Source: Sipunculus nudus (Eukaryota; Annelida; Sipuncula; Golfingiida; Sipunculidae). Taken from it: 64,000 nt of DNA. The notes under the pieces are model-generated. The model saw nothing but the letters and a program-made list of their open reading frames with translations. It was not told the origin of the DNA and ran no database searches. A program made the position numbers and the translations under genes. Shown piece after piece: positions 48,074 through 58,391 of this stretch (within the stretch, counting starts at the first letter, position 1; every line of letters starts with the position of its first letter). Location: NCBI GenBank assembly GCA_026874595.1, contig CM049321.1, positions 6,942,979 through 7,006,978 on the forward strand, in the 5' to 3' direction.

Positions 48074-48151
48074 AATGCCCGAAAGGGTTTGCTGAAATGT
48101 TTGAACCACCGAACGATGGCACAGATTCCATCATGCTATCTTTACATCAAG
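48074..48151 (+). pseudogene. Locus C exon 4: CTLD start, frameshifted
   Basis: A 78-bp exon against 86 in both paralogues. It begins ECPKGFAEMFEPPNDGTD; the homologous end PSCYLYIK is present but in another frame. Acceptor TTCTTGCAG and donor CAAGGTATGT are intact. The missing bases lie between the GATGGC and CCATCATGC positions. Confidence 0.82.
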
Positions 48152-49109
48152 GTATGTATTATCTAATACTATTCCAGCATTACTCCTGTAATAAGAAATC
48201 ATGTAAGATCCCAGCAAGTATCACATTTACATCGGAACACCAGATTAACAAAGCTTATCAAAATTGACACAAGAGTATATATGATATGTCTAAAATATCA
48301 ACTTAGGCATGTAAAGGAATTGTATATATGTTCTATGTATATTTTACGATAACTGATTAAACTGTTTCCAAATGAAAATATTGAAAAAATGAAAGTCTAC
48401 TTCGACAAATATGCCGCACAATGAGGGTGGATAGAAAAACAAATAAAATACATACCAAATTTAAGATACAGATAAAATATATTTCACCTTAGAAAAATGT
48501 ATATAAACAAAAAAATGATAATAAGTGCTTAAAAGCAAGCATCGGTATTTTTGCGCAACATATAATTCATAAGTGCTAACATAGCCGTCTTAAATAAGTT
48601 GGGAAAATGCACGCCAAAATGCGTAGTCCAGTGTGTGAGGCGCTTGACTTTTGCACGGTTAAGTTACAGTTCTATGTCAGCTAAATCCCCAAAAACAGCG
48701 TTTCTCTATAAAACTTCATCCGGAATCAGCTTGTGTATCGTTTCTGATCATGTTGATTGATTATCCAATGAATTCGTTTCGTTCATCGCGCGATGAGAGC
48801 CTCAACATCCTTAGATTCTGCTTCAGCAGAATGTTTTGTATCTTAGATTATATATAGTATGAACTTATTTTATTGTACTTGGATTGTTAACAAGGCCTAC
48901 AGGTCCAATGCAAACCTGTGCAATGGGACACACAGGTATATTGCTTCCATGATAACATTATTTGAAATGTACCTGCTTACTTTTCAAGTACATTTGTGAC
49001 ATATTCATGTACAATGAAAGTACTGTCATTTTGAACCTGAGTACAAGCACCAATAACACAAGCGTCACTGCTGAAACGCTAGCTTGGATCCACACAACAC
49101 AAAATATTG

Positions 49110-49460
49110 TAAGTTGCGCCATCATTCTTGTGTATGAGACAGCCATCGAAGATGTATAAACATGGAAAATTCCAGGCAGTGACATCGATCACTTAGTTGT
49201 GATTTGTGCACAGATGCATCATACCTAAAAACAATTGTAGGTGGCTCCGAAAGTCATGTTTACAACGAATCTATTCGAGATGTATGGACAGCCAAATTCC
49301 AGGCTGACATGTCGAACCACTCCTGAGAAATAAGAAGTGACAAAATCACTCTGCAAAAAAATAGTTTGGTATGGACCCCCAGTCTTGTGTACACGAAGCT
49401 ATCCGAGATGCATAGACATGCACACTTTCAGACTGATACATCAAACTTCTCAGTCAGGTG
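49110..49460. repeat. Three-copy tandem repeat, about 129-bp unit, in intron 4 of locus C
   Basis: Anchors GATGTATAAACATGG, GATGTATGGACAGCC and GATGCATAGACATGC occur near 49150, 49277 and 49408, each followed by TTCCAGGC-like sequence and a TGACAT or TGATAC-like block. Divergence is moderate. Confidence 0.6.
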
Positions 49461-50229
49461 CACTCAGATGACCAAGCTCAACTGAGGCAGACAGTTGCCC
49501 CCAAGTGAACCGAAACTATTGTGCAGGTGCAACAACTGCACTGAGTGAACTCACCACCTGTACCTGGCTGCACTGATTCCACTCCTGACCTATTGTTTAA
49601 TCTGATACAGTCTGTCATAGCTATAAATAGATGCCGACTGAAACTTAACCTGTCACCTAATTTGTAATAGTTGCCAGTCTGCCAAGACATTTATAGACAC
49701 AAACAAAATCTTCCACATACTGAAAAACTTTGGAAACAATACTTTTTTCAATCTGACCTATTCATAAGTGTTTTTTTATCAAAAATATTTAGAATAATAA
49801 CAGATGCCAATAAAATAAAATCAAAATAAAGATATATGTTATCCATGGATTTATCTTGCACATAAGTTTGATATGGACACAAATTACTTATGTTGCCCGT
49901 ACAGCTCTGCTTATATAACGAAAGAGCTTAGTATGTTACAACGTTAAATCATGAAGCTTTGTTTACCGAAGTATGTCACAGTCCTTTCATTGATAAATGT
50001 CCAATATTTTAGCCAAAAATCATTTGAGTAAACTTTACTCTAACAATGATTTTTTTGTAATGTTAAAGATTTTGAAACAACGGTTTTGCAAGCCCTCAGT
50101 TATATATAGGTTTACTTATACAATTGAGAGAACAATTAACTAAGATAACTCTTGTGAAAAAATAAACTATTCGGCTTTACAGTTTCATCATGAAACATTT
50201 TATATGTAGAAGTCGAAAGTGGTTAAAAT

Positions 50230-51070
50230 TATGAGGTTTGTGCCAATAAAAAATAGGCCGATAAAGGTAGCGCCACAAAAAACCTGTTTCAAATATGAGT
50301 AATATAACCAACATATGCAAGAATCTTTGTGATGCTAGCTCCTGTCGTTTCTCAGATTGTCACGTTAGTATGCTTACATGGTCAAATGACTAAGTTCAAT
50401 TTCCTGTAACCCAACTAAAAGTCATCAAACCTAAAGCATTTGAGGAAACTTGATAGAGCTAATCTCTGGGACCATTTCTATTCAATATTAAACATTTTTC
50501 TCAATCATTTTGGAAAGAAGGTATTCAAAGTTTTTTAGCTGTCTTCCCAGAAAATGTATTTGATGTCGGTTGCACCACAAAAAGCGACATGTGACTGATG
50601 TTTGCATAAAATTTGCTTATGCTAGCTTCTGCTGTTCCTGAGAAATTATGGCTAAATGTACTGATGACAAAAGACCCAGTTGGCTCCACCACTTCAAAAT
50701 CAAATATGACTTATGTGACCAACATCTGCATAACATTTACTGATGATAGCTCCAGCCGATTCTGAGAATGTATTTAAGCATGCTTTTCTGGCCAAATAAA
50801 TAAGTTCAGCTTCCGGTAACTCTACCAAAATTCACAGACCTGAAACCATTTAATCAAACTTGAGAAAAATTGTTTCGGGGATTATTTTATTTTTAATATT
50901 GAACAATTTAGCTGAACAGATTCAAAGAAAATTTTTTAAGTTTTTTAGCCCTTCCCTATAAAATATAAGTCAAGGCAGAAAGAAAAAAAAATCTCAATCC
51001 GAAAGAATTTATAGGATGACTGATTTTTTGCATAACATTGTGTGATGCTAGCTCCTGCCGATTTTGAGAT
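50230..51070. repeat. Diverged tandem repeat with GCTAGCTCCTGCCGATT motif
   Basis: Variants of GATGCTAGCTCCTGCCGATT occur near 50330, 50616, 50742 and 51042, with shared blocks such as TAAGTTCA-CTTCC, TCAAACTTGA and GTTTTTTAGC. These look like four partial units of one dispersed repeat. Confidence 0.6.
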
Positions 51071-51164
51071 TGAATGGGGTAACGTACAGACGACGGCCGA
51101 CTGGCGACTCCAGACCATCGCATAAGCTCACCTGTTTGCTAACTAGTTCCAATAAGCCATACGT

Positions 51165-51305
51165 GCTTCTCTCCATGGCGTCGGGTAGGAGGAAACCCGG
51201 AGCACCCGGAGAAATTCACCGGCCCTGGACGGACAAATGCAATCCGCTCTCATAGCCAGGCCGGGGATCAAAGCCGAGCGTTTTACCCCTGGACTGTCAA
51301 GGCCC
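51165..51305 (-). repeat. tRNA-derived SINE-like element
   Basis: On the minus strand a tRNA-like head (GACAGTCCAGGGGTAAAACG, then CTTTGATCCCCGGCC as a B-box region) is followed by a body containing CTCCGGGTGCTCCGGGTTTC. The GC-rich sequence is unlike its AT-rich surroundings. A diverged partner lies at 8205-8293. It is inside intron 4 of locus C. Confidence 0.65.
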
Positions 51306-51309
51306 GCGA

Positions 51310-52215
51310 CTGTCATATGCAGCTCTATTAATGCAGCTTAGCCAGGATGAAATGGTGGCCCCATGAAGCTGGCCATGTTAAATTAAGGGGTTTCATAGAG
51401 GCTGTTAACGGGTGCCCCGATCAGCCTACCTGTTCTGATTTTTCACCAGAAGTGTAAAGACTTTCTACAAACAACCTAAATGAAGTACTACAGTATCTGG
51501 CACTTTATCTTGCCACTTTATCTTTTAAATCAGACATGTCTGGTTGAACAGTTTAGCTGCCTTGCTTGCCTCCTGTACACTGTATATGTTTCACAGGTAA
51601 AGAGTACCGTTGGAAGTACAAAAACACAATAGAACTTCAGCTTTTTTGTGAGGCTAATCCCCGAAGCTCCCATCAGTTACTGCCTAGACCTTTGGAGGCA
51701 GAGTCTGGTTGTGCTATTTTTCAGTGAATTTCAGCATCTTAATTCATCAATATTCAAAGATACAACATTGCGGATTCTGGTATGATGAAAATTTTCTTCC
51801 CCAGTAGTTTCTCCTACCACAATTGTACACGGGTCTTCCTTAAACAGATATAAGGCCAAACAAAGGTTGGGTTTTCAAGCACTTTTTACGGAAATCAGTG
51901 CGCGAGGGCGATTTTTATACATTTTTATGTATACTGTCATATGATCAGGGGAAAGCATGGTAATAACAGAATTGTTTTGCTAAACATGTAAAAGCACTAC
52001 ATAACACAGGAAATCTGATCAAAAAATGTTTTATTTAATCTTCTTGAAAGAAATGTCCGAGCGGCTGGAGCTCAAAATGGATAAGTTTCTATTGAAAAAT
52101 CAAAATCATTTTTTTTATTCGGGGGGGGGGTTAAAATTGACGCGCTCGGGGCCTGAGAACCATACTTTTATTTTTGTTGGCCTAGTCAATCATTTATTTC
52201 ATTTTCTCTGAGTAG
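51310..52215. other. Distal intron 4 of locus C
   Basis: Nothing coding recognised. A poly-G run is at about 52122-52131. Confidence 0.4.
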
Positions 52216-52330
52216 AAACCACAGAACTGGACATCAGCTGATAAAGAATGCAAGGAGAATGGCGGATTTCTCATCACTATAGAATCTGAGGACGAGCAAA
52301 AGCACATAGCAACATCCTTCAAGCAACCAT
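52216..52330 (+). pseudogene. Locus C exon 5: CTLD helix exon, intact in itself
   Basis: A 115-bp exon entering in phase 0 and leaving in phase 1, with acceptor TGAGTAG and donor CCATGTGACT. In the family frame it reads KPQNWTSADKECKENGGFLI, TIESEDEQKHIATSFKQP. It is open, but the upstream frameshift means it would be read out of frame. Confidence 0.8.
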
Positions 52331-52739
52331 GTGACTTCATTATTTTATTTGTGCAAAATACGTTTAAAGTGTCTATATCTTTATATTTTTGTGTTTGTAA
52401 TGAAACACAGATCAGATGTTTCATTTATCGTAACACAAAAAAAGGAATTAAGAACATATTTCTCTTTTGAATGTTCCAAAGTATAGTGGAATGCCCTCAG
52501 TGTTCAATGAGGTGTATGATACTAAAAAAATTATTAATAGGATCAAATTGTCATGTTATAAAATGAAGGATGTTGGCCCTTTCTTTTAAAATGAGAAATT
52601 ATACTCACGGACATCGTACTGAATTCTAAACCTTGCATGTGAGGTAAGATAAAGGTAAGATTAAAATGCAAAAATGTGCATAAACAAGTATAAACAATAT
52701 TCCCTTTATCTTGATTTTATATAATGGTGTTTTTAATAG

Positions 52740-52868
52740 GGAATTACTTCTGGCTTTCTCTGGCATACTGCGCAGTCCTCAACCCCCTTCTCATGTACAA
52801 CTGGGGAAACTCGCGTTGTCACTTTAAATTTGGTACAATTTTTGAATCGCCTGGAAGGCGGAACACAG
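52740..52868 (+). pseudogene. Locus C exon 6: CTLD C-terminal exon with 111-bp deletion
   Basis: A 129-bp phase 1-1 exon; locus A has 240. It reads [42 protein letters not shown]. The segment between SLSY-like and SYC-like positions, including the W-x-W strand and the calcium-site loop, is missing as exactly 37 codons. The last core cysteine (ICES in locus A) is Phe here (IFES). The fold is very probably not viable. Confidence 0.85.
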
Positions 52869-54980
52869 GTGAATGTAAATAAATAATTGCCATACGTTTA
52901 TTACACACCAGTGATATATAGGATTTTAGGTAAATTTAACGGTATCATTATTAGTACTGTTATTATGCCGTTGAAAACTAGTTATTTATTTGCAAGATAT
53001 TGCATGAAGTATATATTCAAGGTATCTATTCCAAAATTTAATTTACATTTTAAACCTCAATTCGATATTTTGTGTCTATGGCCTTGGACATGAAATATGA
53101 TAAGTACAGGGTTCAGAGACTGCACACTTTATAACGCTTACTGACGAAGTAATTAAATAAAACTAATTATTGTATAAAACATAAATATATACTGTCTGTT
53201 CGGTTATATGTTTTATAAATTGTTTTCCTCATATTTCGGTCTGCATAAGCCTGATAAGACCTCTCAGGACTACGTTTGTGGGCCATCTTTTAGAGAAGGC
53301 GTCAGGTAGTCGACATATTTTACCCGCTTGATACTTTCACCCATGAGACATTTCTTATCGTGTCTGTTTCACTTGTGTATTTGAAGTAAAAATGTTAGGG
53401 TGATTTCATTTTATAATGTGTGAAAAATATTTTAAAATATACAAACAAATATCAATGTTTATTATTCATGTTAATTATACATATGTTTTATGAATTTAAA
53501 TTAATAATTAACGTATATGTCTGCCTTTGAAAATCAGTCTTTAAAAGTGTTTCTTTGAAATTAACCTTCTACAAATATGTTGGTTAAAAATGACTTTTGA
53601 TTTTACACTACATTAGCACGATTTTATGGAACATGTTCATTCCTTAGCCAGTTTGGTTGACTAACATTTATGAATGGATAAAGTTATGTTATTTTAACTA
53701 GAATTTATTTTTGCAAAAGATATGAGGGAACACATAAGTGCTTGGCATGGTCTTCTGGATTATTCTTAGCTTCGGCACTGACAGTTTACTACTTGACAGG
53801 AAACACTTTTTTCAATAATACCTATAACAAAGTTTCTGTATGAATTTTAACGCGATGGTAATAAACGTGAATTTAGCATTTTTATCATCTAATTTAATTT
53901 ATACGTTTTTCCTGTAGCATTTTATCCTTGACGTGGTACTGTCATAATTTTAAGAAAACGCATAAAAGATATTATGATATGAACACAACAGGAGTAGATT
54001 TTGTAATTATAATTTTGATGAGTTTGGTTTGCTTTGATCCTGCAGATTCTATTCTTCAAGGAATCTTTACTGCAATTGATGAAATAATAATTTCACAAAT
54101 CGACTGTATAGTTACAAATAGTTATATATATATATGTGTGTGTATATATATTGTACATATGTTTGCAAGTATGTTTTTCAGTTAGTAGAGCACATAGCAT
54201 AAATGACAGGGGCACCTTTATTGCATGGCAATGGGATACTTTCTCATTTTTTACAGATGTACACTCATGGTGTAGAAATATAAAATATGAGAAATAAATA
54301 TCTCTTTGAAGAGTGTCATGTCATTTAGACCGGAACCAAACTTTATTATATTTTCCTATATTATATTCACTCTCATAGAGAGACTAAAAATGTTATTTTT
54401 TTACATTGTATTACAACATTTCAAAAGTAGCATTTTATTACAAAGCTACTGCAAAAAAATATGATTTAGTGTTTATTCACTTGACCGCTACACACCGTGT
54501 TTATTCGATGTGTTAAAGCTCTTTGCGGGTAATATTACTTCTTTGTTATCACCTCACTAAAAGAGGATCTATGGTAACATAGACAATGCAGCTCAGCGGT
54601 ACAGACATGTGACATTCTAAATTTTTATACCCATGATAGCAAACTGAGAAACCGTTTTGCGATCTAGAGCAAAGATGGGGAAATCTTTAAAATATATTAA
54701 TTACAATTCTATGTCCGAGCAAGCATATATGTGTCTGATTCAATTATGAATACATGGATCTGGATGGATCCATTAGTTTGTATAATAATAGAAAGCATCT
54801 TGTATTTGCTGGTCCCGTGAAATGCATTAGTACCAAATAAGGAATATATAACTAATAATTGACCCGATATACATTCTGAAGGAAAATATTCAGATGTTGC
54901 TGAAAACATAGATTATGTTAACTTTACAAATTTAGTTATAGTTTCAACACGAATTCCCAGGCCTGCCCCTTGATAAAGGC
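52869..54980. other. AT-rich intergenic sequence
   Basis: No domain-bearing frame, RNA gene or clear repeat recognised; a terminal exon of locus C could be hidden here but I cannot identify it. Confidence 0.4.
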
Positions 54981-54989
54981 TGCCCTTAC

Positions 54990-55194
54990 TAAGTGACGGC
55001 CGGGTAGCCTTTGCTTTAACGTGGTAAGGTAGAGATGGTGTAGTTTTTGATGGCGTTCTCATTGTGTCAGCACCCAGGTACACAACTAAACACAAGGCAG
55101 TTGCTACACAGTAAAGAATATATCTACAAAAGTTACAGAATTTAAAACCACCTACCAGCCTGTTACACCTTACAACAGCAGTAATATAGTCCAC
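54990..55194 (-). CDS. Candidate first exon of a membrane protein
   Basis: From ATG at 55194 on the minus strand an open frame runs through a basic start, a cysteine-rich hydrophobic segment (FCRYILYCVATALCLVVYLG) and a Thr/Pro/Lys-rich stretch to a donor-like CTTAGTAAGG at 54990-54985, leaving phase 1. The layout fits a signal-anchor exon of a type II membrane protein such as a Golgi enzyme, but no downstream exon was found within the window, so this is a weak call. Confidence 0.22.
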
Positions 55195-55280
55195 ATTAAC
55201 TTGCCCTAATTGTACAAAAAACTTCTGTTATGCACAGAGATCAGTTAACAATGTCTAGACGTCCTAAACAAGCAATATTG

Positions 55281-55480
55281 GACCCCGGCTGGCGGCACTT
55301 GACCCCAACTGGCGGCACTGGACACCAACTGGCGGCACTGGAACCCAACTGGCGGCACTGGATCCCGACTGGTGGATCTGGTCCCCGACAGACGGCAATG
55401 GTCCCCGAATGGCGGAACTGGACCCCGACTGGCGGCACTAGTCCCTGACTGGCGTGACTGGTCCCCGACTGGCGGCTGGC
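55281..55480. repeat. Ten-copy 20-bp minisatellite
   Basis: Ten consecutive units of exactly 20 bp, consensus GACCCCGACTGGCGGCACTG, start at 55281, 55301 and so on to 55461. Units differ by one to five bases and the length never varies. GC-rich against an AT-rich background. Frames on both strands are by-products. Confidence 0.95.
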
Positions 55481-56036
55481 TGGCTTCTGAACAGCGAATA
55501 ATGAAATCTTGAATCTATGTTTGCGACCCTTTTAAATACCTTTCTACCATGAAGGTTCATCCATATTAATTAATCTTATTAATAAGCCTTGGATCCACTT
55601 TCTCCTGAGACACATCTATATTCATGAGCAGGTTGAATAACGAATAGGCTGGGGAATTACGTAACACCGTGTGACCTCTATTGAATACCACTTTTTCTCA
55701 CGCCAAAATGACCCTAGCCAGCGCATTGACTATCCTCACAAATAAAAAATGTACAGACCAAGCTGCCATAATTAAGCAAAATAGGGCAAATCTTCCCTAT
55801 GACACGATTCACTTCGTGATACAGTACCCCGCCCCCTCCCTTTTTTAATGTGTTTTTTAATGAGTAATGTGTTTTCTACACACCGTTGGCCTGAATTAAA
55901 CCTAGAATACCTTTGAGTCGCATACCGCTTTAATATCTAACGGCTTACAACTCTACTAAAAAATCACTACCATAAATTAACTTTCCCTTTACAGACTGGA
56001 TTTCGAACTGGTACTCTTGCAACATCAGAGCCCATC
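55481..56036. other. Intergenic, nothing recognised
   Basis: No feature recognised; a pyrimidine-rich run CCCCGCCCCCTCCCTTTTTT is near 55827. Confidence 0.4.
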
Positions 56037-57190
56037 TCAACACTCATTTAGAAGTCGTAATGCAACGTAAGGGTTTGTAATCCGTCTGCAACACTGATTT
56101 AGAAGTCGTAATGCAACGTAAGGGTTTGTGATCCGTCTGGACCGTAAATTTCCTGCAAGCCAACTAAATATCAATATTTTGATCGCCAAACATTGACAAA
56201 CATTCACGCTCGACCGTCGAGTAGAGTTTCTCTCTCTACAATAGTTTCCATCTCGCGTACGCGACGTGATGTAATACCCCGCCATGCTCTTGCAGCAGCA
56301 TAATACCTACCCCCAATGCATCACACCGTACGATAAACTGCCTATCAAAATCCGGCAGTCTTAGGATGGGAAGGTTCGATAGACTCGCTTCGAAGTCGGA
56401 TACGCGTTTTATTGTGGAGCCCCCTAATTAACCGATTTGTTTGATCCTTACACGTAATATCCGTCAGTTGCACGGCTATTTCCGAATAATTTGGGTAAAA
56501 CTTGCGGTAATAACCTGTAAGCCCTATGAGCCTTAAGCGCTTTCTTTGGAGTAGGCCCATCAGTTGCCTGTATTTTCTTCAGTACCGCTAGATCAGTTGC
56601 TATGAAACCCGTACCATTGACCTATGTCTCCTGACCCCTTACACCACACGAATGTCTCGGACGATTTCGCGGCGAGACTTGCGTCCTGCCACCAACTTAA
56701 GACTTCTGTGAGTGCATGGAGATGATCCTCCCACGAAACGGTGTGGATTAAGTTGTCGTCGATGTAAGTTACGACATTTGGGTGTATCGGTCCGATCAGG
56801 CCTGCTGCTACACGATAAAACGGGACTAATGACAGTTCCCCTAAGTGAGCGGTCCCAAGATAACCTATTGATATTGTTCGATAACACGTCACACATCTTC
56901 CAAAATTGTCCTGATACATTCCCTTTCAGAAAAAAAGTATTCGCTCATACGTATGTTCTATACCCTGATTTCCTGCCGTCATGGTCTAATGGCCCAACGT
57001 CACGTGATCTTGTAGAGTAGTTGTTAACCCAGACTTCCCTATATCTTTCGTAACGTATCGCGCACTAAATAGCTATTCTTAACGAGAAACCGGGCACGAC
57101 CCGCATCTGCGTTTGCTGCCTCTTTCCAGTACGCAGCCAAGGATATGTCGTCTCTCTGCGCCTGGTCGATCTTCGGGGGTCGGCTTAAGC
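56037..57190 (-). mobile_element. Second Ty3/Gypsy pol remnant, minus strand
   Basis: Fragments on the minus strand: at 57180-57065 a segment (KIDQAQRDDISLAAYWKEAA) of the type found just before the integrase zinc finger; at about 56790-56600 the RT palm with VVTYIDDNLI and WEDHLHALTEVL; at 56560-56430 the RT connection with GLTGYYRKFYPNYSEIAVQL; at about 56310-56037 RNase H-like sequence with a duplicated 51-bp stretch. Stops and frameshifts are abundant. It is not a copy of the 41.7-kb element. Confidence 0.75.
56040..56141. repeat. 51-bp tandem duplication in the Gypsy remnant
   Basis: GAAGTCGTAATGCAACGTAA and GGGTTTGT-ATCCGTCTG occur twice, 51 bp apart, with two or three differences. Being a multiple of three, it would not itself break a frame. 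Confidence 0.85.
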
Positions 57191-58150
57191 ATGTGCGCAT
57201 CTTCTAGCTCATTGTAAGTGCTCCTGTCAAGTTGGCACAATGCTAATAACATTTCCTACGTTTAAATCGTTCAAGGAGGCCTCTATCATGACGGCTTTCG
57301 TTTTCCCCCACGTAAACCTGACATTCTACATTAACAACAACTATCGGGTGCTCTTCATGAAAACCATTCATCTTTACGAAGTTGACCCGCTAACCGGTAT
57401 ACTGTTGGGCAGTAACAAACCTCACTCTCACTTCGACACGGGTACACCCGGTGCAACATTCCGACAGAGTAAAATTCCGACACCCATTAACAATGTCCCG
57501 ACAAGTTGACAATGCAAACTCATTTTCCCGAGCTATTCTTCCAACCGAGCTAGACTCGGTGTATGTACAATGGCATGTGCTGCGGCATTCCGACCTTGAC
57601 CTACATTGGACCTTTTACTCGGCTTTCTACAGTCCGCTATCACGTGACCTAACCCGCCACATCAAAAACATTGCAAACATGTCTATGTTGCGAGAGCTGT
57701 TAATAAGAAAACAGTGACGTCACAAAGATCGTTCTTCATCAGCTGGAATTGCCAAATGTCTGTTCTCCAGTGATAACTTTATTGTAAAATGTTTTGCAAT
57801 TTTTTATGATTGGTCTCATCCCAAATCAGTGCAAGGTAAGAACCCATCATTAACTCGGCAGTCGGTCGAAAAGCGCTAACGATACTTTGTATAAAATATA
57901 TCCAGAAAACATGCCGACACGGGGGCGGGTACAGACTATACTGGTTCCGTTTAGGAGAGTTGCCCAATTTATGCAAATTATGTGAGTGTTTACATTGCAG
58001 ACGAAAACTTGATAGGTTTCTAGCTTTATTCTGCTCATGATTATTCATTTAATGAATATGCGATTAAGGTCACATGCTAAAATTTTTTTTAATGTTCAAC
58101 ATCACAAACGGAACGTGTAATAAAGTTTCAGTTCTATACACAATAAACCA
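57191..58150. other. Intergenic, possibly old transposon sequence
   Basis: No domain was recognised. Its base composition is less AT-rich than average up to about 57700, so it may hold further element-derived sequence. Confidence 0.35.
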
Positions 58151-58163
58151 GCATGACTATTCT

Positions 58164-58166
<3 letters not shown>

Positions 58167-58220
<54 letters not shown>
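58167..58220. repeat. (TA)n microsatellite
   Basis: A TA run of about 54 bp, left border of the foldback element. Confidence 0.95.
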
Positions 58221-58224
<4 letters not shown>

Positions 58225-58328
58225 GGTAGTGTTACCCTCCGATATAAAGTGCTCTATGGCCTACAGACTAGGCCAGAGCGGTATAACTCTGAAAAAAAAA
58301 CAACACTAAGTGTTGTTTTTCTTCAGAG

Positions 58329-58332
<4 letters not shown>
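58221..58332 (+). repeat. (TA)n-flanked foldback element
   Basis: A body shared in inverse orientation with 15199-15283 is followed by a near-perfect hairpin at 58282-58332: ATAACTCTGAAAAAAAAACA on the left arm is answered by TGTTGTTTTTCTTCAGAGTT on the right. Both sides are bordered by (TA)n. Confidence 0.8.

Positions 58333-58388
<56 letters not shown>
58333..58388. repeat. (TA)n microsatellite
   Basis: A TA run of about 56 bp, right border of the foldback element. Confidence 0.95.

Positions 58389-58389
<1 letters not shown>

Positions 58390-58391
<2 letters not shown>

Larger units (their letters stand above)
45590..52868 (+). pseudogene. Locus C: PAN-CTLD gene, disrupted in the lectin domain, whole span
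   Basis: Six exons on the plus strand: 45590-45653, 47234-47488, 47773-47868, 48074-48151, 52216-52330 and 52740-52868. The first three are intact and in frame, and all six keep GT-AG borders. Exon 4 has a net loss of 8 bases, so normal splicing would hit a TGA about eight codons into exon 5. Exon 6 has lost 111 bases. The gene could still make a secreted PAN-linker protein of roughly 170 residues; otherwise it is a young pseudogene. A sequencing or assembly error could explain the 8-base change but hardly the 111-base deletion. Confidence 0.75.

Noticed and set aside
53928-54185. Hydrophobic frame downstream of locus C as its terminal membrane exon
   Set aside because: The hydrophobic part ends in a TA/TG microsatellite, and the available acceptor does not give the needed phase with an open frame.
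55230-55448. Proline/tryptophan-rich repeat protein over the 20-bp minisatellite
   Set aside because: A 20-bp unit shifts frame at each copy; the frame is open by chance on both strands.
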